From contig NZ_AFNV02000026.1 in NCBI RefSeq assembly GCF_000215955.2, forward strand, positions 1 to 64,000: a stretch of DNA of 64,000 nucleotides, read 5' to 3'. The stretch is from Salinisphaera shabanensis E1L3A (GTDB lineage Bacteria > Pseudomonadota > Gammaproteobacteria > Nevskiales > Salinisphaeraceae). Positions within the stretch are counted from its first letter, which is position 1; the number at the start of each line of letters is the position of its first letter. The notes beneath the pieces are model-generated. The model saw only the letters and a list, made by a program, of their open reading frames with translations. It was not told the DNA's origin and ran no database searches. The translations under genes were made by a program, and so were the position numbers. Shown here piece after piece: positions 27,910 to 36,718 of the stretch.

Positions 27910-28269
27910 TCACCGAACGCCGCATATCCGACACCTAAGCACGAGCGCACCCTCGCCCCGAAACAACGCCGGGTGCTGATAGCCGCAACGCGGGCAGCCG
28001 TCATCGATCGCATTAACTGACGGGTGTTTATAGCGGGCTTCGATCAGCGCGGCCGTATCGCGATAGGCGCGCACCAGCGCCCCCAGTAGCTCGACCTCGC
28101 TTGCCCCGCGCACGTACGGTCCGGCGTTGCGCCAACGCCCGTCTACGCGCTTCTGCAGCCGCGCGCACCACGCCCGACATACGCGATCGAAGTCGCGCCA
28201 TAGGTAGACACGCAGCTCGTCGTTAAGCGGTAGGTAGAGCTCGCGGGTCGGTCCGCCAGGGTTGGGCAT
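27910..28269 (-). CDS. hypothetical zinc-ribbon protein, mobile-element-like
   Basis: 119 residues. The C-terminus is a likely zinc ribbon with CPRCG about 90 and CRICG at the end. The N-terminal part is rich in Arg and Trp (YLWRDFDRVCRAWCARLQKR). No named family recognised; small proteins of this sort are common in prophages and islands. It lies beside a decayed secreted nuclease gene on the same strand in the tRNA-Pro accessory block. Nucleic acid binding is inference. Confidence 0.55.
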   Translation of the reverse strand: MPNPGGPTRELYLPLNDELRVYLWRDFDRVCRAWCARLQKRVDGRWRNAGPYVRGASEVELLGALVRAYRDTAALIEARYKHPSVNAIDDGCPRCGYQHPALFRGEGALVLRCRICGVR

Positions 28270-28303
28270 AACCGATACTGTACATGCGCACAGTTCTAAA
28301 TCG

Positions 28304-28455
28304 CTAGCCGCACCAGCCCCGCCGGTGCCCGCCTTCGTATGGCCGGGCCAGCCCCGCGCCGATCAGCATGTCGGACAGGTCGCGGCGCCGTAGTCGGCGG
28401 CGTGTACGAGTACGCTAGCGAGGAAAAGGAAAGCGATTAGCGTTAGTCTGAACAT
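28304..28455 (-). pseudogene. remnant of a secreted staphylococcal-nuclease-like protein
   Basis: From the ATG at 28455 the minus strand encodes a signal peptide, MFRLTLIAFLFLASVLVHA, then ADYGA and a stop soon after. In another frame just downstream it encodes DMLIGAGLARPYEGGHRRGW, then Cys-Gly and a stop. The LxxxGLARPYxGGxRxxWC ending is characteristic of thermonuclease (SNase) family proteins carried by phages and plasmids. The start and end of such a gene therefore survive with the catalytic middle deleted. Assignment rests on the C-terminal motif plus the leader. Confidence 0.5.
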
Positions 28456-28481
28456 GAATTATTCGTAAGTTCGGGGGCAGC

Positions 28482-29387
28482 TTGGTCGACCGTTGGAAAG
28501 ATGAGCGAGAACTATTCGCGGACACACAAGCACGTCTCGATGAACTTGCCGCGCTGGGCGAGCTAACTGCCCGCCGCTATATCCACCATCCGCAATTCGC
28601 AGCTAGGCCCATGCCCCGCTTTCTATACCGATTTCTAGGTGCGAACAAGCCAAATCGACTCCGACAGATCATTGTTGATAATGCGCTGTATTTGAGCAGC
28701 GCCGATTACTTCAACGACCCATTCGACTGCCGCTATGTTCTGACGTCTGCCGCCAGCGTGAGAGAGCAGCTCCGATTGCACGAAGCTATCGTAAAACGCC
28801 AAATGCCCGGCTTGCGCGGCCTTAAACGTAAAGAGCTTGTCAGGCGAAGTTTTCGAAACTCAGGCTATGACCAATCGGATATAACGCGAACCGCACATGA
28901 TGAAACGATCAGAACAGCAGGGATCTGCTGTTTGAGTACTGACGCGAAGTCGATACTTCTATGGTCTCACTATGGCGAGAGCCATCGAGGCGTGGCATTT
29001 CAATTCAAAGTTTCCGCGCCTACAGCGTTATTTCTACTCACAAACCCCGTGAGTTATCGAGGCCCGCAGGACGATTTACCGTCCATCGATGCGAGCTACG
29101 ACCCACATACCGACCACGGTAAGCATTTGATCGAGGTTCTTTTTCTGAACAAATTTAAAGATTGGTGCTATGAACAAGAGTACCGGTTGATATTAACTGA
29201 CCGCGCAAAAACAGCGATACGTTTCCACCCGGACCATTTAACGGGAGTGATTTTGGGTTGTAACGCGTCAGACGATACGCGCTCGTACGTGCGCGAGTTG
29301 ATTCAAGAAAGCCGCTCCACGCCTCGCCTTTACCAAGCTCAAACCGTCGACAATCGCTATCGCCTTCGTGTAGTTGAGACGAACTAG
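28482..29387 (+). CDS. DUF2971 family protein
   Basis: 301 residues from a TTG start at 28482, preceded by GGGGG at suitable spacing; the first in-frame ATG (about residue 51, MPRFLYRF) is possible but would cut off the N-terminal extension. FLYRFLGAN, LYLSSADYFNDPFDCRY, ICCLSTDAKSILLWSHYGESHRGVAFQF and WCYEQEYRLIL are the signature blocks of DUF2971, a family of unknown function frequent in accessory and defence-rich regions. Its N-terminal ~45 residues are helical and charged. Convergent with the SRAP gene, overlapping it by 4 bp. Confidence 0.8.
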   Translation: MVDRWKDERELFADTQARLDELAALGELTARRYIHHPQFAARPMPRFLYRFLGANKPNRLRQIIVDNALYLSSADYFNDPFDCRYVLTSAASVREQLRLHEAIVKRQMPGLRGLKRKELVRRSFRNSGYDQSDITRTAHDETIRTAGICCLSTDAKSILLWSHYGESHRGVAFQFKVSAPTALFLLTNPVSYRGPQDDLPSIDASYDPHTDHGKHLIEVLFLNKFKDWCYEQEYRLILTDRAKTAIRFHPDHLTGVILGCNASDDTRSYVRELIQESRSTPRLYQAQTVDNRYRLRVVETN

Positions 29388-30070
29388 TTAGCTACGATGC
29401 GTTCGACGATCTTCGCATCATCTTCGCTCGGCTTCCCAACACGCTTGTCGATCGGCCACGATTCGTAGCTCGAGTATCGACCGTCGAAAAGGATCTCCGA
29501 CAAATGCGCCGGGCCGGTGTCCGGATCGATCCACGCCCGCGACGCCTCGGCCGTCAGTGCCTGCGGCTGGCGATTGTGAATGTGCGCGATATCGTCGTTA
29601 GGCTCGCCGGTCAGAATCGCGAATGTAACCTCGCCGCTCGCTGGGTGATCGTCTGGCAGCTTCGCGGCCTTGCTCCAGATACCCGCGAAGAAAAACGGTT
29701 CGGCCTCGCTGGGCCGGATCGCGAAAGGCTGTTTGCCGCGCTCGCCGCGCTGCCATTCAATCCAGTAATCGGCCGCGACCAGACAGCGCTGGCGTTCGAA
29801 GGCCTTCGCGAAGAGCTTCTTATCGGCGGCCGTTTCCGACCGGGCGTTGATCGGCGATAGCTTGGTATCGATCGCCCAGTTCGGGATGAAGCCCCACCAT
29901 GCCGGCCCGAGCGCTGCCTCACCATTGTCCGGGTTCAACAACCCCACGAGCTGGAACGTACCGGGCGGCCGGTTATAACTGGGCGTGTCGTCCAAGCGCT
30001 TCGAAACCATCGCATCAATGATGCCTGCATAGGCTTCGGCCGCGCTGTATCTGCCATAGCGTCCGCACAT
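29384..30070 (-). CDS. SRAP/YedK-HMCES family DNA-protein crosslink protein
   Basis: 228 residues from the ATG at 30070, chosen because SRAP proteins begin MCGR with Cys2 as nucleophile; the longer frame would bury it. NARSET, AADYWIEW (catalytic Glu) and HIHNRQP (catalytic His) are the conserved motifs. YedK/HMCES proteins covalently capture abasic sites in single-stranded DNA. The gene sits in the tRNA-Pro accessory block next to DUF2971, convergent with a 4 bp overlap. Bacterial SRAP genes are often SOS-linked; I saw no clear LexA box here. Confidence 0.9.
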   Translation of the reverse strand: MCGRYGRYSAAEAYAGIIDAMVSKRLDDTPSYNRPPGTFQLVGLLNPDNGEAALGPAWWGFIPNWAIDTKLSPINARSETAADKKLFAKAFERQRCLVAADYWIEWQRGERGKQPFAIRPSEAEPFFFAGIWSKAAKLPDDHPASGEVTFAILTGEPNDDIAHIHNRQPQALTAEASRAWIDPDTGPAHLSEILFDGRYSSYESWPIDKRVGKPSEDDAKIVERIVAN

Positions 30071-30469
30071 TTCCCGGAGTATGCCCGAGAGGACGGGCGA
30101 AGTGCGGGAGCCGCACAAAAGCGCTAAATTGACGCGCTTCAAAAACTGTTCGCCAGCCCACTCTAACCAGTGAATCGCGGTTTCGCGGTTGTCGCTTGCG
30201 TGTGCGACCGTCCCGCAACGTCGCTGTCACACATCGTCTGCGGCCTTTGCCGACCTATTCATCAAAAACGAGCATTCAAACTCTACAAAATAGGCGAGAG
30301 GCAAAGTCGACGATCATTCACTTTTCGCTTCTATATCAGCACCCCGGTTGACGGCTACTTATTCGGCGGTAAGTAGCTTGGCGGCGAACAAAGCTATACG
30401 ACTTGTGCAGACGTGTAACGGGAAACCGGGCGCGGTCGCACCCGGCATAAGGCCAATTACAGGCGGGCT
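30071..30469. other. gene-free region between accessory block and hemerythrin gene
   Basis: About 400 bp without a convincing gene. The middle (30230-30420) is more AT-rich. A weak GC-rich inverted repeat near 30425-30450 may end the hemerythrin transcript. No copy of the tRNA-Pro 3' end was seen. Confidence 0.4.
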
Positions 30470-30913
30470 CTACGCCCCCGCCTGTTCCTCCATCATGTCG
30501 TCATAGGTCTTGGCCAGTTCGGTCTTGTCGCGCTCGCTCAATACCTTGCCGGCCACCTGAAAGACTTCCTGTTCTTCTTCATCAAGGTGATGGGTCACCA
30601 GCTCCTGCAGCTGCTTGGCGTAGGTTAGCCAGCCCGGCGAGCTGTAATCGGTCTGCTCAAGCGTTTCCACCAGCTCGTCGATCTCATGATGCTCGGCCAC
30701 GCTGTGGCGCGCTTTTTCCTGCGTCTGATCGTATTCCATCAGCGGCACATAGAAATGTCGCTCTTCGGCGGCCGCATGATGATGAAGCTCCGCCTTGAGC
30801 GCCGCAAACAGCCCCTCGCGCTTGTCGGTATCGCCGTGCGTGTCGGTGAGCGCGTCGAGTAGGCGGCGTTGCTTGTCGTGGCTTTCACGCAACGCTTCGA
30901 AGATATTTTTCAC
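30470..30913 (-). CDS. hemerythrin HHE cation-binding domain protein
   Basis: 147 residues from a GTG at 30913 with AAGGA upstream. The His/Glu pattern fits the four-helix hemerythrin fold: RESHDKQRRLLD, LHHHAAAEERHFYVPL, AEHHEIDELVE and THHLDEEEQEVF. Such proteins hold a di-iron centre and sense or store oxygen, or relieve oxidative or nitrosative stress. The stand-alone form cannot be assigned more precisely. It is divergent from pilB. Confidence 0.88.
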   Translation of the reverse strand: MKNIFEALRESHDKQRRLLDALTDTHGDTDKREGLFAALKAELHHHAAAEERHFYVPLMEYDQTQEKARHSVAEHHEIDELVETLEQTDYSSPGWLTYAKQLQELVTHHLDEEEQEVFQVAGKVLSERDKTELAKTYDDMMEEQAGA

Positions 30914-31079
30914 GTATTGTCCTTATGTCGTCTCGGTGGTCTTTAGCGCATTGATGGTACCGTGCGCGAAGACCGCATAAAATCCGGTCGGACACCGACG
31001 CGCAAGCCGCCCGCCATCGCACCGTCTCGCGGGTGCGGCTCGGGCGAAACCGGTGCCGAAATCATTTCGAGAACACCCT

Positions 31080-32813
31080 ATGGCCACGAAGAAGAATACG
31101 CTCGCAACCCCGGCACTGGGCGGGCTGGCGCGGCAACTTGTCGAGGATCGGCTCATCGATGCCGACAAGGCGCGCGAGATCCAGAACGAAGCCCAACAGG
31201 AAGGCGAGTCCTTCGTGGCACGCGTGGTCAGTCGTGGCGTGCTGTCTGCGGCAGTACTGGCCAAGGCCGCCTGCGAAGAATTTTCCATGCCGCTGCTGGA
31301 TTTGCGCGCGGTCGATGTCGAGCAGATGCCGATCAAGAAGGTGCCGGAAAACCTGATTCGCAGACATGAGGTGCTACCGCTCTATCAACGCGGGCGAAAC
31401 CTGATGGTCGCGGTCTCGGACCCCACGAATCTCCAGGCCCTCGACGAATTCAAGTTCAGTACGGGCCTGAATATCGAGCCGATCCTGGTCGAACAGGACA
31501 AACTCGCCAAGGCGATAGAGAACGCGTTCAGCGCGATCGACAGCGCCATGGCCGGTCTCGACGATGTCTCTCTCGACGGCCTCAATTTCGACGACGCAAG
31601 CGACACCTCAGACGCGCAATCTGATGCGAGCCGCGTCGATTCCGACGATGCACCCGTGGTGCGCTTCGTGAACAAGGTGATGCTCGACGCGATCCACAAG
31701 GGTGCCTCGGATATCCATTTCGAGCCTTACGAAAAAACCTATCGCGTACGCCTTCGCCAGGATGGCGTACTGCGCGAAGTCGCGGCCCCGCCGGCCGGGC
31801 TGGGCATGCGCCTGTCGGCGCGTTTAAAAGTCATGGCGCGCCTGGACCTCGCAGAACGGCGTGTTCCCCAGGACGGTCGGATTAAGCTGAATCTGTCGAA
31901 GAATCGCTCAATCGATTTTCGTGTCTCGACCTGCCCCACGCTGCACGGCGAAAAGATCGTGCTGCGTATTCTCGACCCCACCAGTGCCCAGCTCGGTATC
32001 GAAGCGTTGGGCTACGAAGCCGATCAGCGGGCGCTGTTCGAAGAGACGATACATCGTCCTTACGGCATGGTACTGGTGACCGGCCCGACCGGTAGCGGCA
32101 AGACCGTGTCTTTGTATACGGCGTTGAACATGCTCAATACGGCCGATCGCAATATCTCGACGGCCGAAGATCCGGCTGAAATCAACCTGCCTGGCATTAA
32201 TCAGGTCAACGTGCATCCCAAAGTCGGGCTGACGTTTGCGAGCTGTCTGCGCGCGTTCCTGCGCCAGGATCCGGATGTGATCATGGTGGGTGAGATCCGC
32301 GATCTGGAAACCGCTGAGATCGCGATCAAGGCCGCTCAGACCGGGCATATGGTGCTTTCGACCCTGCATACCAACGACGCACCGCAGACGCTTACACGTC
32401 TGGTCAACATGGGCGTACCGGCATACAACATTGCTGCGTCGGTATCGTTGATCATCGCCCAGCGGCTCGCGCGCCGTCTGTGCCAGCACTGCAAGGTCGA
32501 AGCCCAGATCCCACGCGAAGAACTCGTCGCCGAAGGCTTTCGCGAAGACGAAGTCGACAGCCTGCGCCTGTTCGAGGCCAACGCCGACGGCTGTGACAAC
32601 TGCACGAACGGTTACAAGGGCCGAGTCGGCATTTATCAGGTCATGCCGGTGACTGATGAAATCGGCCAGATCATCATGGAAGGCGGCAATGCGGATGATA
32701 TCGAACGCCAGGCCGAAAGTGAGGGCGTCATCAACCTGCGTGAAGCCGGCTTGCAGAAAATGCGTACGGGCGTGCTGAGCCTTGCCGAAGTCAACCGCGT
32801 TACCGTGGACTAG
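31080..32813 (+). CDS. pilB: type IV pilus assembly ATPase PilB
   Basis: 577 residues from the ATG at 31080. The N-terminal GspE_N/MshEN-like domain (about 1-150) is followed by the ATPase core: Walker [16 protein letters not shown] near 334, the Asp box and Walker [20 protein letters not shown], and the His box. A zinc site CQHC (about 466) with CDNC (about 504) is kept. PilB powers pilus extension from the cytoplasm. The sequence groups with PilB rather than GspE by its spacing and by the separate GspE in this window. pilC and pilD are not adjacent, unlike in many gammaproteobacteria. Confidence 0.9.
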   Translation: MATKKNTLATPALGGLARQLVEDRLIDADKAREIQNEAQQEGESFVARVVSRGVLSAAVLAKAACEEFSMPLLDLRAVDVEQMPIKKVPENLIRRHEVLPLYQRGRNLMVAVSDPTNLQALDEFKFSTGLNIEPILVEQDKLAKAIENAFSAIDSAMAGLDDVSLDGLNFDDASDTSDAQSDASRVDSDDAPVVRFVNKVMLDAIHKGASDIHFEPYEKTYRVRLRQDGVLREVAAPPAGLGMRLSARLKVMARLDLAERRVPQDGRIKLNLSKNRSIDFRVSTCPTLHGEKIVLRILDPTSAQLGIEALGYEADQRALFEETIHRPYGMVLVTGPTGSGKTVSLYTALNMLNTADRNISTAEDPAEINLPGINQVNVHPKVGLTFASCLRAFLRQDPDVIMVGEIRDLETAEIAIKAAQTGHMVLSTLHTNDAPQTLTRLVNMGVPAYNIAASVSLIIAQRLARRLCQHCKVEAQIPREELVAEGFREDEVDSLRLFEANADGCDNCTNGYKGRVGIYQVMPVTDEIGQIIMEGGNADDIERQAESEGVINLREAGLQKMRTGVLSLAEVNRVTVD

Positions 32814-32824
32814 GCGCTCCTTGG

Positions 32825-33241
32825 TCAGTAGTTCGGCCAGATCCGCGGCGTCACCAGTTCCAGCAGGTGGCCATCCGGATCGCGAAAATACAGGCTGACC
32901 GCCCCTTTCGGCCAACGCGTCTGCCCTTCGATGGCGATATCGTTGGCTTGCAAATGCTTCGCCCAGTCCTCCAGCGCATCCGCCGCAATCGCGAACGCGA
33001 TATGCTGACGGCCGCTGCCGTCGTGCGGCGGAATGGTGCCCATGTCGCCCGGCAATTCGACGGTCTCGGATGTTTCGCCATCCGCAAAGAGCAGCAACAT
33101 ATTCCACTCGAGCGCATACGCGGTAAAGCGATGATCCGCCGTATGCGGCGTTAGCCCCATGACGGATTCGAAAAAATACCGCGCCAAACGCATATTCCGC
33201 GTATAGAGAACGGTCTCGACGACGCCTTTTATTGTCGGCAT
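32825..33241 (-). CDS. VOC (glyoxalase/dioxygenase-fold) family protein
   Basis: 138 residues with two beta-alpha-beta-beta-beta halves typical of the vicinal oxygen chelate fold: VETVLYTRNMRLARYFFESVMGL at the start and HIAFAIAADALEDWAKHL, then SLYFRDPDGHLLELVTP at the end. The His in QHIAF and the Glu in LLELV are likely metal ligands. Substrate unknown; possibilities include glyoxalase-like, extradiol dioxygenase or antibiotic-modifying enzymes. Convergent with pilB, 11 bp apart. Confidence 0.82.
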   Translation of the reverse strand: MPTIKGVVETVLYTRNMRLARYFFESVMGLTPHTADHRFTAYALEWNMLLLFADGETSETVELPGDMGTIPPHDGSGRQHIAFAIAADALEDWAKHLQANDIAIEGQTRWPKGAVSLYFRDPDGHLLELVTPRIWPNY

Positions 33242-33288
33242 GGCATTACTCGTTAAACCGGCACGCGTATCACACCAGGGCGAGGCGC

Positions 33289-33903
33289 CTAGTCGTCGTA
33301 GCCGCGATGCAGTGTATCGGTCTCGACGACGACCGCGTTTTCCAGCGTCACTTCGCGCAGCAGACGACTGCCACCGAAATTGAATATCCAGCGCTCACGA
33401 TAGACGGGCGCCACACCGCGCCGGCGTCGATAATCGTAGACCCCGTCGGCATTACGGGTGCTAAAGACATAGCCGCCGCTTTTCTGAACAGGCTGGCCGC
33501 AGGCCACGAGCAGCCGGTATTTGCTCATGCCGCGCGTGATCTCGGATGGTCGACAGTTCGAAGCGCCCGCGGGCACATTGAAACCATAACCATCCTCACG
33601 GATACGTTTGAGCTCGCCGTCACGAAAAACGAGGATCTGGAGCAGCCGTCGCGGTCCTCGGTTGTAGGTCCATTCCTCCATGTCCGGCACCGCACCATAG
33701 GCAATACCCGCACCGCCGATCCAGGGGTCGACAAAGTCCGGTACGCCACAACTCGCCCGCACGGCGGCAGCCGGGTCTCCGGTTTGTACAAGCGAGCCGC
33801 CGCAACGCAGATTATCGGCCTGTGCCGGCATCGCGAACAGGCTCGCCAAAAGCACAAGTGCGCCCAGCGGCACCCGGTACTTGCGTTGCTTTGAATCGTT
33901 CAT
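33289..33903 (-). CDS. DUF2845 secreted protein
   Basis: 204 residues with a signal peptide (about 1-29, ending AQA). Two DUF2845-type repeats are visible: LRCGGSLVQTGDPAAAVRASCGVP with YNRGPRRLLQILVFRDGEL, then CRPSEITRGMSKYRLLVACGQP with RERWIFNFGGSRLLREVTLENA. Each has a Cys pair. Function of the family is unknown. Its ATG overlaps the gspB stop by 1 bp, so it is translationally coupled to the gspA-gspB unit and may assist or use type II secretion. Confidence 0.8.
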   Translation of the reverse strand: MNDSKQRKYRVPLGALVLLASLFAMPAQADNLRCGGSLVQTGDPAAAVRASCGVPDFVDPWIGGAGIAYGAVPDMEEWTYNRGPRRLLQILVFRDGELKRIREDGYGFNVPAGASNCRPSEITRGMSKYRLLVACGQPVQKSGGYVFSTRNADGVYDYRRRRGVAPVYRERWIFNFGGSRLLREVTLENAVVVETDTLHRGYDD

Positions 33904-34733
33904 CAGCCCGGTCCTCGTACGTGGTAGCGCTCGCCGTGGTAATTGAGCGTCGCGCCGCTGGCGTCGATACTTTCCACGGCCGGTCCAGCCGCAAGGCGCT
34001 CGCCTTCGTGGTAGCGCTGGCCACGAACCAGTATGAAACTGCGCCCGGGCACCGAGCTATACAGATGGCCATTGATTTCGACATCGGGCGCGCTGCCCGG
34101 CGGGCTTGCGCTGACCGCCGCGCTACGCGATTCCTCGACAACATATGGCGCATCGTCGTCGAGCGGTGTCGCTGAATAGGTGACTTGCCCACGTTTGCGC
34201 GGGCTCTCGTTACGACCTGTATCGAACGTCGACACATCGATGTCCTGCTCTACAGCCGTACGCGGCGGCGGCAACGTCATGCTCGAAGATGTCTCTGTGG
34301 TGGTGTCGCGCGGCGCGTTATCCGCCGATGTCGACGGCCCAGCCTCCTGGGCAGGCCGGGCCTTGGCGGCCGGCCGGTTGACGGTGGCCGGACGCTCGGG
34401 CGGGATCGGGCTACGCTGCTCGTCCAGCGAATCGTCGGCGTGCGCTTCAACCGCGGCGCCATCGCTGTTTGCGGTCTCGACAGCTGCGACAGGCGCAGCC
34501 GTACTCCCGGTCGTGGGCGCGGGTTCGACCAGCGCCGCAGACACCGCAGCCGGTAAAAAAAGATAGACGAGCAACGCCGCATTGCAGGCAACCAGCACGC
34601 CTACCAACCAGCGTAGCGCCCTGCCTGTATGACTTGTAGACGGTTCGCCGCCGGCCAGAGAGCGCAAATCGGCACGCTGGTTCTCGTGGCGTTCCCGCTC
34701 CGCTTTTTTCAGCGCGTCGACCAGATAGGACAC
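33903..34733 (-). CDS. gspB: general secretion pathway protein GspB
   Basis: 276 residues. MSYLVDALKKAERERH is the standard GspB/ExeB opening. One transmembrane helix (about 40-61) is followed by a long Pro/Ala/Ser-rich periplasmic linker and a C-terminal T2SSB domain (INGHLYSSVPGRSFILVRGQRYHEGE). GspB pairs with GspA to help place the secretin in the outer membrane through the peptidoglycan. It lies 3 bp after gspA and just before the DUF2845 gene. Confidence 0.88.
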   Translation of the reverse strand: MSYLVDALKKAERERHENQRADLRSLAGGEPSTSHTGRALRWLVGVLVACNAALLVYLFLPAAVSAALVEPAPTTGSTAAPVAAVETANSDGAAVEAHADDSLDEQRSPIPPERPATVNRPAAKARPAQEAGPSTSADNAPRDTTTETSSSMTLPPPRTAVEQDIDVSTFDTGRNESPRKRGQVTYSATPLDDDAPYVVEESRSAAVSASPPGSAPDVEINGHLYSSVPGRSFILVRGQRYHEGERLAAGPAVESIDASGATLNYHGERYHVRGPG

Positions 34734-34736
34734 GGT

Positions 34737-36587
34737 CTACTCCTGTTCCACTGGCTTTAATGCCGGCGAACCTGGCGAGGGCACCGCGCCGTTGAGCATC
34801 ATCTGCGTTCGCGGGCCTGCCATGCCGTCTGATTTGAGCCCGTTCGCAGCCTGAAATGCACGCAGACGGCGCTCGAGCGCGTCGTCATAGACCGGCGAAG
34901 CCGGCCCGAGTCGGGTTTCAGGGTTCTCACCGTCGATACGATCCAGACGCTTGCGCAACCAGACCACTGCAGAACCGACCGCACCCGGCTGGATCAGCCC
35001 CACACCGGAATCCGCGCGCCATACCACTTGGAATTCGCCGTTCCAGATACGCATCAGTGCCGCCCGCGAAATACGCCGTGTCCCGTCGGCACCGACCAAT
35101 GTGGCATCGGGGCCATCGAGCGAGCTCAGCAACACCTGGTGCGTGCGTCCCTGATGTCGAATACGCAGTAGTGCCGGGCGGTTGTAGCGTTTGATGGTTG
35201 CGAAATCACCCTTGTCAGCCAGACAGCGCAGGTCGCCGATACGCAGGTTCGCGCAGCCACTACGCACCTGGGCGCCGAACACGCCCCAGAGTCTGAGAAG
35301 CTGGGTGATCGTGGCATCGCCCGCCGGCACGCCTTCGAGCGCGACGGTTTGATCTGCACTTATTTCACCGCCGCTATCGCTGCTGACGCTGGTTTCGTGG
35401 TCGCCGACCTCCGGTTCCACGCTATGGGCAGACACGCCGTCACTATCGTCATTCTGGTTAACGGCCACTACGGTCTCACCGGCCTGACCCGCGCCCCCCG
35501 CTTCACCGGCAGGATTTTTCAGTGACGGCCTATAACTATCGCCGCCATGCCCGAGCCGCTCTGCCTGTTCGTCGGGCGGGAGGTCCACGCCCGCTTCATC
35601 CGGCGCGTTTTCGGTGCTGTTGCTGGCAAGTGCCGGCGCCGATGCGCCCGACGACTGCACCCAATCCGCCGCGCGGCTCAATTCAATGCCGGGATACCAC
35701 GCCAACGCACCGACCAGCGCTATCGCGGTGAGGCTCACTGCCGGAACCGCCACGCGCAGCCAGCGCGAACCACGCTCGCGCGGCAAGGTCTCGGCCGCGG
35801 CCCGTAACACCATCAGCGCGCCGATACGTGAGCGCGAATGCGCGTAGCCGCCCATCAAAGCGCGTTCGCACACCATGTTGATCAAGCGCGGGATGCCACC
35901 GGTGACACGCCGCAGCACAAACAGCGCGCTGGGCGTAAACAGATGCTGAGGACCACCCGCCAGGCGCAATCGATGCTGAACATAGGCCCGAGTTTCTGCA
36001 TGCCCCAGCGGCTTGAGCTTGAACCGTGCGGTGATGCGCTGTGACAGCTGCCGGAGGTCGTGGCGCGCGAGCAGCTGCTCGAGTTCGGGCTGTCCGACCA
36101 GAATGATACGCAGCAGCTTGTGCTTGTGCGTTTCCAGATTGGTAAGCAGCCGCAACTGTTCGAGAACGCCGCGACTCAGATTCTGCGCCTCGTCGATCAC
36201 AAGCACGGTACGCCGGTTGTTGGCATGCGTCGCCAACAGATGCTTGTTGAGTCGATCGACCAGATCCTTGAGGGATGTATCGCGGCGTGCGTCGTAGGAT
36301 GCCCCCAACTCATCGCAGATCGTGGCAACAAACTCGCGCACTTCCAGGTGCGGGTTCCAGCACAGCGCGATATCCAGGTCGGGCATGTCGTTGTCGACCA
36401 GCGCACGTATGAGCGTTGTTTTGCCCGTGCCCACCTCACCGATCAGGGCCACGAAGCCACTGTGTTCGCCCGCGCCGTACAGCAGATGTCCAAGCGCCTC
36501 GCGATGGCTGGCGCTTAGATACAGGAATGCCGGATCCGGGGTAACCGAAAACGGATAATCGTCAAAGCCGTAATAGCGCAGATACAT
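34737..36587 (-). CDS. gspA: general secretion pathway ATPase GspA (ExeA-like)
   Basis: 616 residues from the ATG at 36587 (MYLRYYGFDDYPFSVTPDP is the usual ExeA start). The cytoplasmic AAA domain has Walker A GEVGTGKTTLIRAL (about 45-60) and Walker B VLVIDEAQNL. A membrane helix near 280-300 is followed by a long acidic linker and a C-terminal peptidoglycan-binding domain (YDDALERRLRAFQAANGLKSDG). In Aeromonas, ExeAB binds peptidoglycan and helps insert the GspD secretin. Divergent from gspC-N. Confidence 0.9.
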   Translation of the reverse strand: MYLRYYGFDDYPFSVTPDPAFLYLSASHREALGHLLYGAGEHSGFVALIGEVGTGKTTLIRALVDNDMPDLDIALCWNPHLEVREFVATICDELGASYDARRDTSLKDLVDRLNKHLLATHANNRRTVLVIDEAQNLSRGVLEQLRLLTNLETHKHKLLRIILVGQPELEQLLARHDLRQLSQRITARFKLKPLGHAETRAYVQHRLRLAGGPQHLFTPSALFVLRRVTGGIPRLINMVCERALMGGYAHSRSRIGALMVLRAAAETLPRERGSRWLRVAVPAVSLTAIALVGALAWYPGIELSRAADWVQSSGASAPALASNSTENAPDEAGVDLPPDEQAERLGHGGDSYRPSLKNPAGEAGGAGQAGETVVAVNQNDDSDGVSAHSVEPEVGDHETSVSSDSGGEISADQTVALEGVPAGDATITQLLRLWGVFGAQVRSGCANLRIGDLRCLADKGDFATIKRYNRPALLRIRHQGRTHQVLLSSLDGPDATLVGADGTRRISRAALMRIWNGEFQVVWRADSGVGLIQPGAVGSAVVWLRKRLDRIDGENPETRLGPASPVYDDALERRLRAFQAANGLKSDGMAGPRTQMMLNGAVPSPGSPALKPVEQE

Positions 36588-36718
36588 GCGAACAAACGAG
36601 GAAGGCGGCAACCCACCAAGTCTAACCCGCACCCGCAGCCGCGCAAACTTGCGTGGTAATTGGTTAAATTCGATTCATACCAGTCGCAGATTGATTGCGC
36701 TGGGTTAGAATTGCTCGC

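Noticed and set aside
27166-30469. Attachment-site duplication of the tRNA-Pro 3' end
   Set aside because: I looked for a second copy of the T arm/acceptor sequence to the right of the accessory genes and saw none, so no att sites are called.
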